Source: Clostridium sp. (GTDB lineage Bacteria > Bacillota > Clostridia > TANB77 > CAG-508). Taken from it: a DNA stretch of 57,640 nt. Within the stretch, counting starts at the first letter, position 1, and the number at the start of each line of letters is the position of its first letter. Location of the stretch: NCBI GenBank assembly GCA_018371855.1, contig JAHAKD010000008.1:1-57640 (forward strand), read 5' to 3'. The translations under genes were made by a program, and so were the position numbers. Of the stretch, positions 33,897 to 44,900 are shown one piece after another. The notes under the pieces were generated by a model. The model was not told the DNA's origin, made no database searches, and was given only the letters and a program-made list of their open reading frames with translations.

Positions 33897-36800
33897 ATGA
33901 GAATTATTAAAAAAATAGCTGTAAGCATCATAGTTATGCTTTTAGCAATAGCTATGGGAACATCAGTATTTGCAGCTACAAATTCAGTTACATTTGGACT
34001 AAGTGAATATAGAAGAGAAACAAATGGAAAACAATATGGATATAGAATAAACAATGGAAATAAAAAGGTTTGGAAGGTTATTGTATACGAAAATGATGGA
34101 ACTACGATGAACTTTGATAACACAATATATTGTTTAAAAGCAGAAAAAGGCTTTTATACATCAACTCCAAATACATTTAAGCAAACATATGATAAAATGA
34201 TAGATTTTGCAGATAAAGATAGTTTAGTGCCTACAATTTTTGAAAATGAAGATTACTATTATTCAGCTATGTGGATTTTAGATCACGCATACATACCATA
34301 TTATGCACAAGCAGGAGATTCTGTAGAAGTACAAAGTAGTAATGAAGAACAAGCAACAAAAGACAGAGAAGATTTGTTAAATTCATCTGGAATGAGTGAT
34401 GAATTTAAAAGAGAGTTAACAGATGATGACATAGATGTAGTTCAACAAATGGCATTATGGTATTTTACAAATACTAAGAAAGAAGAAAATTCAGATATTT
34501 ACCATGTAGACTATGTAGGTGAGCCATCATTCCAAGAAGTGGCTATAGCAGAAAAAGGAATAGGTTCATATACAAGTATGTCAGATCTTAACCAAACAAG
34601 AGCAGATGCAATGGAAAAATTATTTCAATATATGGTAAGTACAGCAAAAAGCAAAGAAAATATAGATTACTATAAAACTCATAACGGAAAAGTAGAAGAA
34701 CCAATAACATTAGATTCAACACTTAATCCAACAGTAGAATTAGATGGAGGTAACTACATAGTAGGACCATATAAAATAAATAAAAATAATGATTTACCAT
34801 TCGAATTAAATGCAAAATTCACAGACCAAGATGGAACAGACTTAAATGGTAAATACACATTATTAAATTCAAGTAAAGAAGCAGTATCACAAGGAACAAC
34901 AATAAAAGATCTAGTAGGACAAAGCTTTTATATTTCAATTCCATCATCTAATATAGATGATATAACAAAAATAAAATTTAGTTATACAGGTTCATACAGA
35001 ACTTCATCAAAAGGATTCTGGACAACAACACAAAACCCAGATACTGTACAACCATTAGTTGCAGTAGAAAAGCAAGAAACACCATTAAGTGGAGAAAAAG
35101 AAGTTGGAGTTGCAAAAAGAGAATTTGACTTATCATTAAGGAAATTTATTTCCGAGGTTAATGGTAAGGAAATAAACAGAGAACCAACCGTAGATTTAAC
35201 AAATTTAAATAAAATGGTTGATGGTGCTAAAGTTACAACAGCAACTTATAACCATAATAAAAAACCAGTAGCAGTAAAACCAGGAGATATAGTTACATAT
35301 ACAATAAGAGTATATAACGAAGGCGAACTAGATGGTTATGTAGGAGAAATTACAGATTATTTACCAGTAGAATTAGAATTTATTAACGATATAGAAAACT
35401 ATCCAGAAGAAACAGATTTTAATGCAGGTTATGGTTGGAGAATAGACCCAAGTAATAATAGGGTAATTAAAACTAACAAACTTGCTTATTCATCAGAAGC
35501 AGCAGACAGAGATCAAAATGAAAACAATTTAATAAGTGCATATAATGGAACAACATTAGATTATAAAGAAGTTAAAGTAAAATGTAGAGTAAAAAATTCT
35601 ACAGAAGCATTAAAGAAAATAACAAACTTAGCTCAAATTACACAAGAAACAGACAGCCAAGGGGGAGCAGTAACAGATAGAGATTCTGTAGCAAATGGAA
35701 ACTTTACATTACCAACAGACACAGATTTACCAACATATAAAGATGACGAAATAAATTCTGGAAAAGAATATATACCAGGACAAGAAGACGATGATGACTT
35801 CGAAAAAGTTATTATTCAAGAATTTGATTTAGCATTAAGAAAATTCATATCAGGAAAAAACGGAACAACATTAATAGGAAGAGAACCATCAGTAGATGTA
35901 ACAAACTTAGCAAATGGAACAGCTACAACAGCAACATATAACCATCCAAAGAAAGCTGTAGATATGGCAAGAGGAGATGTTGTAGAATATACGCTAAGAG
36001 TATACAATGAAGGTTCAATAGATGGATATGTAAATCAAATAGTAGATAAATTACCAGAAGAATTAGAGTTTTTACCAGAACATGAAACAAACATACAATA
36101 TGGATGGCAAGTTTCAGAAGATGGAAGAACAGTAACTACAGATTATTTATCAAAAGAAAGAGGAGTTATCCCAGATTCCACAACAACAACTTCAAATCAA
36201 AATCTAATAAAAGCTTTTGATGGAACAACATTATCATATAAAGATGTAAAAATAGCATGTAGAGTAAAAGATACTGCAGAATTTGGTAAGAAATTAACAA
36301 ACTTAGCAGAAATAACAGAAGCTAAAGATTCTGAAGGAAATGACGTAATAGACAGAGATTCAGAAACAAACAATATGCAAGTTCCAAGTGACGAAGAATT
36401 ACCAAATTATAAAGATGACGAAATAAACAACGAATATGTACCAGGACAAGAAGACGATGATGACTTCGAGAAAGTTAGAGTAGTATATTTTGACTTAGCA
36501 TTAAGAAAATTTATTACTGCAGTAGATGACCAAGAAGTAACTACAAGAATACCAAGCTTAAGTATTGGTGAAGATGGAAATATTAAGTATGACCATACAA
36601 AAGATCCTGTAGAAGTAGAAAACGGAGATGTAGTTACATATACAATAAGAATATATAATGAAGGATTAATAGATGGATATGCAACTGAAGTAAAAGATGA
36701 TATCCCAGATGGCCTAAAATTCTTACCAGATAACCCTATAAATAGGGAATATAGATGGCAAGAATCAGAAGATGGACAAAGTGTAACAACAGATTATTTA

Positions 36801-37709
36801 TCTAAAGCACAAGAAGAAAATGATGATGATAATCTAATAAAAGCATATGATCCAGAAAAAGGCCTAACAGAAAACAATCCCGATTACAGAGATGTAAAAA
36901 TTGCATTCCAAGTAACAGAACCAAATACATCAGATAGAATACTAGTAAATACAGCAGAAATTGCTGACGATAGTGATAGTTCTGGAGATCCAATTGATGA
37001 TATAGATTCTACTCCAGATAACAATAACGAGTGGAACGAAGAAGATGACTTAGATAAAGAATTTGTAAAAGTTAAATACTTCGATTTAGCTCTAAAAAAA
37101 TGGGTAAGTAAAGCAATAATAATAGACGAAGATGGAACACAAACTGTACAAGAGACGGGACATACAGGTGATGAAAATCCAGAACCACCAGCCAAAGTAG
37201 ATTTAGGAAGAAGAGATATAAACAAAGTAACAGTAAAATTCGAATTCCAAATTAAAATAACAAATGAAGGCGAAATTGCTGGATATGCAAAAGAAATTAC
37301 AGATTATATCCCAGAAGGATTAAGATTCGTACAAGAAGATAATCCAGATTGGTACACAAGAGAGCCTTTAAATGGTAAAGAAAGAGTTGCAACAAAATTA
37401 TTAGAAAATACATTATTACAACCAGGAGAAAGTGCAACAGTATCAATATTATTAACTTGGATAAATGGACAAGATAATATGGGATTAAAAACAAATATAG
37501 CAGAAATAAGCCAAGATTATAATGACAGTAATACACCAGACATAGACTCTGTGCCAGACAATTTTAAAGAAGACGAAGACGATATAGATGATGCACCAGT
37601 AATGCTTACAGTAGCACTAGGTGATGCAAAATTATATATCGGAATAGCAGCACTAGTAGTTATAGCACTAGGTGGAGGAGTATTTATAATTAAGAAATAT
37701 GTAATTTAG
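33897..37709 (+). CDS. Second thioester-domain (TQXA) surface adhesin
   Basis: 1,270 residues, a paralogue of the protein at 29167 without the Cna-B pair. Signal peptide at about 1-24 (VFA-AT). Thioester domain with Cys79 (I-Y-C-L-K-A-E) and Gln183-184 in V-V-Q-Q-M-A-L-W-Y-F-T. Four D-L-(A/S)-L-(R/K)-K modules follow, beginning near residues 409, 642, 863 and 1060, linked by E-D-D-D-D-F-E spacers. The last module and C-terminal membrane helix are almost the same as in the first adhesin and end I-K-K-Y-V-I, again with no LPXTG. The start ATG has a rather distant AAGGA (13 nt). It probably acts as a covalent surface adhesin; the binding target is unknown. The extra insertion of about 20 residues before the Gln makes its thioester domain slightly longer than its neighbour's. 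Confidence 0.9.
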   Translation: MRIIKKIAVSIIVMLLAIAMGTSVFAATNSVTFGLSEYRRETNGKQYGYRINNGNKKVWKVIVYENDGTTMNFDNTIYCLKAEKGFYTSTPNTFKQTYDKMIDFADKDSLVPTIFENEDYYYSAMWILDHAYIPYYAQAGDSVEVQSSNEEQATKDREDLLNSSGMSDEFKRELTDDDIDVVQQMALWYFTNTKKEENSDIYHVDYVGEPSFQEVAIAEKGIGSYTSMSDLNQTRADAMEKLFQYMVSTAKSKENIDYYKTHNGKVEEPITLDSTLNPTVELDGGNYIVGPYKINKNNDLPFELNAKFTDQDGTDLNGKYTLLNSSKEAVSQGTTIKDLVGQSFYISIPSSNIDDITKIKFSYTGSYRTSSKGFWTTTQNPDTVQPLVAVEKQETPLSGEKEVGVAKREFDLSLRKFISEVNGKEINREPTVDLTNLNKMVDGAKVTTATYNHNKKPVAVKPGDIVTYTIRVYNEGELDGYVGEITDYLPVELEFINDIENYPEETDFNAGYGWRIDPSNNRVIKTNKLAYSSEAADRDQNENNLISAYNGTTLDYKEVKVKCRVKNSTEALKKITNLAQITQETDSQGGAVTDRDSVANGNFTLPTDTDLPTYKDDEINSGKEYIPGQEDDDDFEKVIIQEFDLALRKFISGKNGTTLIGREPSVDVTNLANGTATTATYNHPKKAVDMARGDVVEYTLRVYNEGSIDGYVNQIVDKLPEELEFLPEHETNIQYGWQVSEDGRTVTTDYLSKERGVIPDSTTTTSNQNLIKAFDGTTLSYKDVKIACRVKDTAEFGKKLTNLAEITEAKDSEGNDVIDRDSETNNMQVPSDEELPNYKDDEINNEYVPGQEDDDDFEKVRVVYFDLALRKFITAVDDQEVTTRIPSLSIGEDGNIKYDHTKDPVEVENGDVVTYTIRIYNEGLIDGYATEVKDDIPDGLKFLPDNPINREYRWQESEDGQSVTTDYLSKAQEENDDDNLIKAYDPEKGLTENNPDYRDVKIAFQVTEPNTSDRILVNTAEIADDSDSSGDPIDDIDSTPDNNNEWNEEDDLDKEFVKVKYFDLALKKWVSKAIIIDEDGTQTVQETGHTGDENPEPPAKVDLGRRDINKVTVKFEFQIKITNEGEIAGYAKEITDYIPEGLRFVQEDNPDWYTREPLNGKERVATKLLENTLLQPGESATVSILLTWINGQDNMGLKTNIAEISQDYNDSNTPDIDSVPDNFKEDEDDIDDAPVMLTVALGDAKLYIGIAALVVIALGGGVFIIKKYVI
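35110..37600 (+). repeat. Four tandem D-L-A-L-R-K modules in the second TQXA adhesin
   Basis: Modules begin near 35118, 35819, 36483 and 37073. Modules 2-4 are most similar to modules 2-4 of the neighbouring gene, so the arrays duplicated as a block rather than module by module. Confidence 0.75.
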
Positions 37710-37710
37710 T

Positions 37711-37737
37711 GGGATTAGGGGACGCTCGTTAAATCCC
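37711..37737. repeat. REP-like palindrome, copy D (short form)
   Basis: GGGATT and AAATCCC flank AGGGGACGCTCGTT, immediately after the stop codon of the second TQXA adhesin. Confidence 0.65.
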
Positions 37738-37746
37738 TATAGTATA

Positions 37747-37782
37747 AAAAGCTGATGTCTATAATGACATTAGCTTTTTATA
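37747..37782 (+). terminator. Terminator after the second TQXA adhesin
   Basis: AAAAGCTGATGTC pairs with GACATTAGCTTTT (one G-U) around TATAAT and is followed by TATATTA. Confidence 0.8.
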
Positions 37783-37806
37783 TTACAGTAAATAAAGGAG
37801 GTATAT

Positions 37807-38703
37807 ATGACAAAACGAATTGATTTACATATACATACTAGTATATCAGATGGAGTATTAACACCAAAGGAAGTAATAGATGAAGCTGTAAAAAATAGTG
37901 TATCTGTTATCTCGATTGCAGATCATGATATTATAGATGCATATAATGACGAATTATTTGAATATGCGAAAAGCAAAAATATAAAGCTAATACCAGCAGT
38001 AGAAATATCAACTAAAACTAAGAAAAGTGGAATTCATGTATTAGGATATAATTTTGATTTAGAAGATATACAGTTTAAAGAAAAGCTTGAACAAATAAGA
38101 AATGCCAGACATGACTATTTGCATAAGGTAGCAAATAAACTTGTAGAGTTAGGATACTATATAAATCTTACGGAACTAGACAAAATTGATGCTGTTACAA
38201 AGGCACATATAGCTATAGATGTAACAACTAATTTAGCCAATAAGGATAAATTATTAAAAGAATTTGGACATATTCCAGCTAAAGGTGAGTTTATAGAAAG
38301 TATAATGAATGAAAACTGTCCTGCATATGTGGAAAAGGTTACAGTAACTCCAAGAGAGGCTGGAAAAATGATAAGAACAGCAAAAGGAAAGGTAGTTCTA
38401 GCGCATCCTGTTGCATATGTACATGAAGATAACTTAACAGGAGAGGAGATATTAGAAATAATTAAAGAATTACAACCAGATGGATTAGAAGCATATTATT
38501 TATATGTAGATAAGAACAACCAAAAATTTGATGAAAGCAAAAAGTGGTGTAAATTTGCAAAAGATAATAATTTATTTGTAACAGTAGGTTCAGATTTTCA
38601 TAATGCAAAAAAGAAATTAAAACCACAAATAGGTTTCGTAAATACAGATTTTACTTTGCCAGAAGAAATTATAGAAGAAATTCTTAGTAATTTAGAAAAT
38701 TAA
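37807..38703 (+). CDS. PHP-domain phosphoesterase (TrpH/YciV-like)
   Basis: 298 residues, single-domain. PHP metal-binding motifs in order: D-L-H-I-H-T (residues 6-11), D-G near 17, A-D-H-D (about 39-42), E in P-A-V-E-I (about 68), H-V-L-G-Y, a middle A-H-P-V (about 202) and a final S-D-F-H (about 265). These match the tri-metal site of the TrpH/YciV group, some members of which hydrolyse nucleotide 3',5'-bisphosphates or 5' ends of RNA. Start ATG with AAAGGAGG. It lies between the two classes of adhesin gene and has its own terminators on both sides, so it looks like an independent housekeeping gene. The exact substrate cannot be assigned. Confidence 0.88.
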   Translation: MTKRIDLHIHTSISDGVLTPKEVIDEAVKNSVSVISIADHDIIDAYNDELFEYAKSKNIKLIPAVEISTKTKKSGIHVLGYNFDLEDIQFKEKLEQIRNARHDYLHKVANKLVELGYYINLTELDKIDAVTKAHIAIDVTTNLANKDKLLKEFGHIPAKGEFIESIMNENCPAYVEKVTVTPREAGKMIRTAKGKVVLAHPVAYVHEDNLTGEEILEIIKELQPDGLEAYYLYVDKNNQKFDESKKWCKFAKDNNLFVTVGSDFHNAKKKLKPQIGFVNTDFTLPEEIIEEILSNLEN

Positions 38704-38768
38704 AAGTAAAATGTATATTGTAATCAAAAAATAATATAAAATGGCCCCAAATAGTATCCGTAAACTGA

Positions 38769-38808
38769 TAGAGCATTGCTTCAAATATTGGAAGCAATGC
38801 TCTATTTA
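38769..38808 (+). terminator. Terminator after the PHP gene
   Basis: TAGAGCATTGCTTC pairs perfectly with GAAGCAATGCTCTA (14 bp) around CAAATATTG-type loop bases and is followed by TTTACTTATATTTTT. Confidence 0.8.
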
Positions 38809-38873
38809 CTTATATTTTTATAATAAGTAAAATTAATATAATAAGGTATTATAGGAGAAGTAGGTGTATACGG

Positions 38874-38957
38874 ATGAGAAAACAGAATAAGAACACTAAA
38901 TATAAAGAACCGGAAAACGTTGGCGCTGTACACACACACACACACACACACCGGTAA
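38874..38957 (+). other. Best start codon of the giant adhesin, currently out of frame
   Basis: The ATG at 38874 has AGGTG at ideal spacing (38862-38866). Its frame encodes M-R-K-Q-N-K-N-T-K-Y..., passes through the AC tract as alternating His-Thr and stops at TAA 38955-38957 after 27 codons. A basic cytoplasmic tail of this kind is what would be expected before the membrane helix found in the long frame. Adding one AC unit, or removing two, would join the two frames. Confidence 0.7.
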
Positions 38958-41900
38958 TTTAAACAAAAAAATATTAATAAGCGTAGGAATACTAGTAGCA
39001 ATAATGATTCTACTAGAAGTTTTTGCGCTTATTTTTAGTATAAATAACAAGGAAAATGAAAGTCTAGGAAGTGGTAACGAAGAATATAATGCAGGAGGGA
39101 CTATAAACGGAGATAAAGGATATATTTCATCTGCACAAATAATTCAGACTAAAACAGGAACAGGACCTTGGGATGCAAATGATGAGCCAGGGAATGATAG
39201 CTCAGAGGATAATAATATTGTACGTTCGTTTGATCAAGTAACATGGACTATCGATTTAACAATGACTTTAAAAAGCGGAATTGCAGAATCAAATTTAACA
39301 GGAGGGATTATAAAGGTAGAAGCAACTATCCCACAAAATTGTGCAAATGTTGTAAGTTGGGATTTAGATTCAATGGGATGGCTTGAAGGTTCAGGTAAAG
39401 TAAGTAGTGACGGACTAGTATTAACAGGACAATATGTGATGTCTACTACAGACAATACTATACCAGGAAAACAAACATTGGTCTTAGTATTAAAAGTAGA
39501 AGGAGCACAAAATCAAACAAAAATAAAACCAGAATTTAAATTTTGGTTAGAAGGAAACGAAGACGAAGAGAAATATACGATAAATGATGTTCAAGATGTT
39601 ACAGTAAGTGCGGCACCTAAATATAATGTAGAATTAAAAAGAAATGATAGTCTTGCAAAAGAAATAACTTTGAATGAAAACGGAGAAAGCCAAAATGGAA
39701 GACTATATGGATATTCTTTAACATATCAATTATATAATGAAGGAGGAGTAGCAAAGGGATTAAAGGGAATAGAATATCCAGAAGGGGAAATTAATTTAGA
39801 TTTAAATTTAAAATTGGAAAAAGTAAGCACAAGCAATACAAACAATATACAGGATATTACAGAGACATCTACACCAATATTATATAATTACAAAATGAAC
39901 AAATATGATAATTCTTCGGGCTTTATTCCAAATAGAAATATGGCGGTAACATATCATGCAGCACACGAATGGAGAGCTCCTGCAGCATTTGGAGGAGGAG
40001 ATAGGCAGTGTTATGATTCAGGAACTATTAGTATGAATCAAAATAAAAATACAATAAATACATCTTTAACAGATTATAAGTTTAATGGAGAATTTCCAGT
40101 ACGATTTGTTGGAGCAGATCCTGGTAGTACAGCAATAAATTATGCAGATAATATTGGCTGCTTTTCTGTTGTATATTTCCAAGTTTTTGTACCATTTACA
40201 GAAGAAACTAGTGAAGGAGGATATAATTATTATTTAACAGTAACAGATACAAATATGAAGGCATATAGTAGTAGTGGAACTAAATTATCTAAGCAAACTA
40301 TAGCAACAGATGATTCTAATAGACTTCAGCACGTAATATTGAATTCTGGTGGATATTCAACATATCACTGGTTATCAAGCAACTTTGGTAATTATAGTGG
40401 ATCAAGTGGATTATATAGTCACTATAGTCAAGGTGATGCTAAAGCAGAAATTGGACAAAAATTTATATATAGATTTGATATTACTTGTGGTGCTAATAAT
40501 GATTCAAAAGATGATATATATGATGTGAATGCTTTGATGAAGTTTGATGGACAAGTTCTTAAACCTACTCAAATAGATGGAATGACCAATAGAACTACAG
40601 GAAAATCAACAAATAGTTTTTTTACAAGTAATATGAAATTTAAAATGCTTTATGCAGCCAAAAAGGATGGAAGCAATTGGGAATCCGATTCAGAAATGAA
40701 GAGCACAATTGAAGACGATTTATTGTTTTTTAAATCAGAAGAAGATTTAAAAAAACAGTTGGGAGAGAATGCAAAATGTATAGGAGTGTTGTTTGAGTCA
40801 ATAAGCGGAACGGCAACAGCTTCTTCCGGCTTTACACTAGAAGTCGCTTTAGAAGTTACACAACAAGCACAAATTGGAAATGTATATCAGTTTGTAACTA
40901 GTTCTAAGTTATATAAAAAAGATAAAAAACTGGATAGAACAACACAAACAAAAGAAAATCCAACAGCACAATTTCCATCGCCAGATGTATCAATTAATTA
41001 CAATTATATAAAAACAGCATATGACAAAAATGGAAATATTATGAGTGGAACCCATAATGGTGGATATACATATGGACAATCTTTATTAATAGTAGGTGGA
41101 AAATTATCGGTAATACATAGTGTGGAAGATAAAACAACAGCTGGAAGCGATAAAGTAAATTACGATATAGGAAGAAATGAAAATACAGTAACATTTGGGC
41201 TAAAACCACAATTACAAACTTCAGTTACAACAGGAACTCCAATGAGCAATATTACAGTTACATTAGAAGAAACACTTCCAGTGGGATTAGAATATATTCC
41301 GGGAAGTAGTAGTTATAATGAGCCAACTATAGAAAATTTATCAAACGGTGGACAGAAACTAACATGGATTATTTATGGATGTACTGTTGGACAGGATATA
41401 GAAAAAATTACATATCAAGCTAAAATAGATGAAGAAAGTGCAAATGGTACACAGTATACAGCTTCGGTATTGGCAACTGCAGATAAAATAGGAACATCGT
41501 TACCTAGTACAAGAACAGATTCAAATACAATTCAAATAACTAATCTGGCAAGTCATAGATTATATAAAGAAGTAGAGAATACAATTATAGAAAAAAACGG
41601 AAAGATAAAATATACAGTAGTGTATGAAAATAAAACAGAAGATCCAGTTCCAGAGTTTCAGTTATTAGATGTACTTCCATATAACGGAGATAATAGGGAG
41701 ACAGATTTTAATGGAACATATACATTAGAAAGTATAAATATACAACAAAAAGTAAATGGTGCAGTACAATCAACAAATAATTTAAAATTATATACTACGA
41801 ATTCAACGACTGTAAGAAATATGACAGCAAAAGATGACGGAATAGGAACAGATAATATCTGGGCAGAAAAAACAATAGGAAGTTCGTTAAACGAAAGTGT

Positions 41901-44900
41901 AACAGGAATAGCAGTAAAAGGACAAATTGCTGGAAAAACAAGATTAGAGATAGAGATAACATTACAAACACAGAATAATGAAGCAAAAGATATTTATGCA
42001 AATACAGCAATGGCACAAGTATATGCAGATTCAGAACAAATGCAAACAGGAAAAGTAGAAACAAGAGTAGTTTATAGAGAAATAACAGGAAAAGTATGGG
42101 ACGATAGTAATAGAAATGGTGTAATTGATTCTAGCGAAAAGTACTTAGAAGGAAGAGTTGTTAAATTATTAAACAGCACTAATAGCACAGAAGTAACAAG
42201 AACAACGACAAATGCACAAGGAGAATATGAATTTACAGACCTAGCAAAAGGAACATATAAAGTAGAAGTAGAGGTAGATAATCTACACGAATTAACAGAT
42301 AAGGAAGTAGGAAGCAATAGAGAGATAAATAGTAAATTTAACCAAGCAAGTAAACAAACAGATGAGATAACAAAATTAAACACAATAAGTTCACCAGAAA
42401 TAATAGAAGACAATGTAAATGCAGGAATAAGAACAATCCAATTTAATATAAATACAAAAGTAGAAGGTGTTGGAGGAAACATAAGTGGAGAAGGACAAGA
42501 TTTTTACGAGAGTGTAGATAAAGGCCAAGACAGTAAAAAAGATATAATAATAACTCCAAATGCAGGATACAGAGTAGCTACAATAACAGTAAATGGAGAG
42601 AAAATAACATTTACAGAAGAGGCAAACCATACAGTAATATTAAATAAATTCATAAATATGCAAGAAGATAAAGAAGTAATAGTAACATTTAAAGATGTAA
42701 GAACAAGCGTATTAGTACACCATTACAAAGAAAATACAACAGAAAAATTAAGTGAAGACGTATTAATAAATGGAGAAATAGGAGATAGTTATACAACACA
42801 AGTTGCAAGTGACATACCACAAAATTATGAAGTCGTAAGTGCACCAAGTAATGCAAGTGGAAATATGGTTGCAAGCCAAACAGTAGTAACATATTACTAT
42901 AGACTAAAAACACCAACGATAACGTCACAAAACATGACTAAAAACGGAACAGAAAAGATAGAAAATTTAACAGATGAAATAACATACGATATTGTATACA
43001 AAGCAACACTAGAAGACTACATAGGGGAAGCAGAAATAACAATAGTAGATAAGTTACCGTATCAAATAGTTGTAGATAGTTCAGACTTAGCAGGTGGAAC
43101 ATTTGATGCAACAGGTAAAATAATAACATGGACAGAAACAATAAAAGATATAAATAGTTATGAAAGTAAGAATAACGAAATAACGATAAATAAAACAATA
43201 AAAGTAGTATATACAGGAATAAACCAAGGAACAACAAATATAAAGAATGTTGTAACAGGAAAAATTAAAACAAAAACACCAGAGAAAGAATTTGATGAAG
43301 TAACAGCAAATGAAACAACTACAACTGAATTTACAGTAAATATACCTGTAAGTAAAATATGGGAAGACGATAGTAATAAATTGGGACAACGTCCAACAAG
43401 AGTAACATTTAAATTAGTTGGAAGTGATGGAAGTGAATATACAAAAGAATTAGCAAAACCAGGAACATCAGGAACAACTACAACACAAGACCAATCAAAT
43501 CCAAATAAATGGAATGATATATTTACGAACTTACCAAAATATGATAGCAATAACCAAGAAATAAAATATACATTAACAGAAATAAATGGAAACTTAACAT
43601 ATTATGATGTAACTGTAGACAATACAGGAAAAATAGTAACAAATACAAATAAATATGGAAAGGTAACAGTACATTACTACATAATGAATACAGATGGAAC
43701 GACTACAACCACAAGAGTACCAGATGTAAATGGAACAGAAATACCAGATGTAATAATAGAAGGAAAAGAAGGAGAAGAATATAATACAACTTGGGCAAAT
43801 AACGTAAATGAAAAATATGAATTAGTAGCAGAAAAACTACCAGCAAATGCTACAGGAAAAATAGAAAAATATAACGAAGAAAAACCACAAGAAGTAATCT
43901 ATTATTACAGATTAAAACAAGCAAAAGTAATAATAAACTATATAGAAAAAGATACAAACCAAGTATTAAGCCCAGAAGAACAAATAGATGGACATGTAGA
44001 TGATAGTTATAACACAAATACAGAGTATCGCAAAGAAACGATACAAAAAGATGGAAGAACATATACGCTAGTAGAAGATAGTGGAAATACAGAAGGAATA
44101 ATAAACTTAGAAGGAATAGAAGTAACATATTATTATCTACAAAATACAAAAGCAACAGTAAGATATGTTGCAAGAGACCCAGAAACACATGAAATAGTAA
44201 AAGAGTTAGAAGAACCATATACACAAGAAGGCCTGGTAGGAGATAAGTTTGTGACAAATGAAAAAGCATTTATAGGATATAAATTAGTAGAAAGCCCAAC
44301 AAATAAAACAATAAATATGACAAAAGAAGAGCAAACACTAATCTACTACTACGAACCAGTATATACAGGTTTAATAGAAAATCATATAGATGATAAGACT
44401 GGAAGAGTGTTATATACAGAAGAACATCAGGTACAAGTAGGAACAGAGTATAATATACCAAGTAAAGAGTTCGAAGGATATGACTTAGTAGAAAGTAAAC
44501 TTCCAGCAAATGCGGAAGGAATAATGGGAGAAGAGTTAGTAACTGTAAACTACTATTACATCAAAAAAGCAGTGTTAGAAGTAAACTATATAGATATATA
44601 TACAAATAAACCATTAACAGACAAAAAAGTGGATAACACAAAACATGAAGGAGACTTATACACAACAGAACAAAAAGAATTTGAAAATTATGATTTAGTA
44701 GAAGTACCTTCAAACGCAAGTGGAACGATAGCAGTAGAAACAGATGAAGAAGGAAATATAACAAATAATAGGACTGTCGTTACATATTACTATACACAAA
44801 GAGCAATTGTAGAAGAACATCATATAGATAGCTTAACAGGGAAAGATATAGAAGAGTCTAAAATACATAATGGACATGTAGGAGATGAATATGATATACC

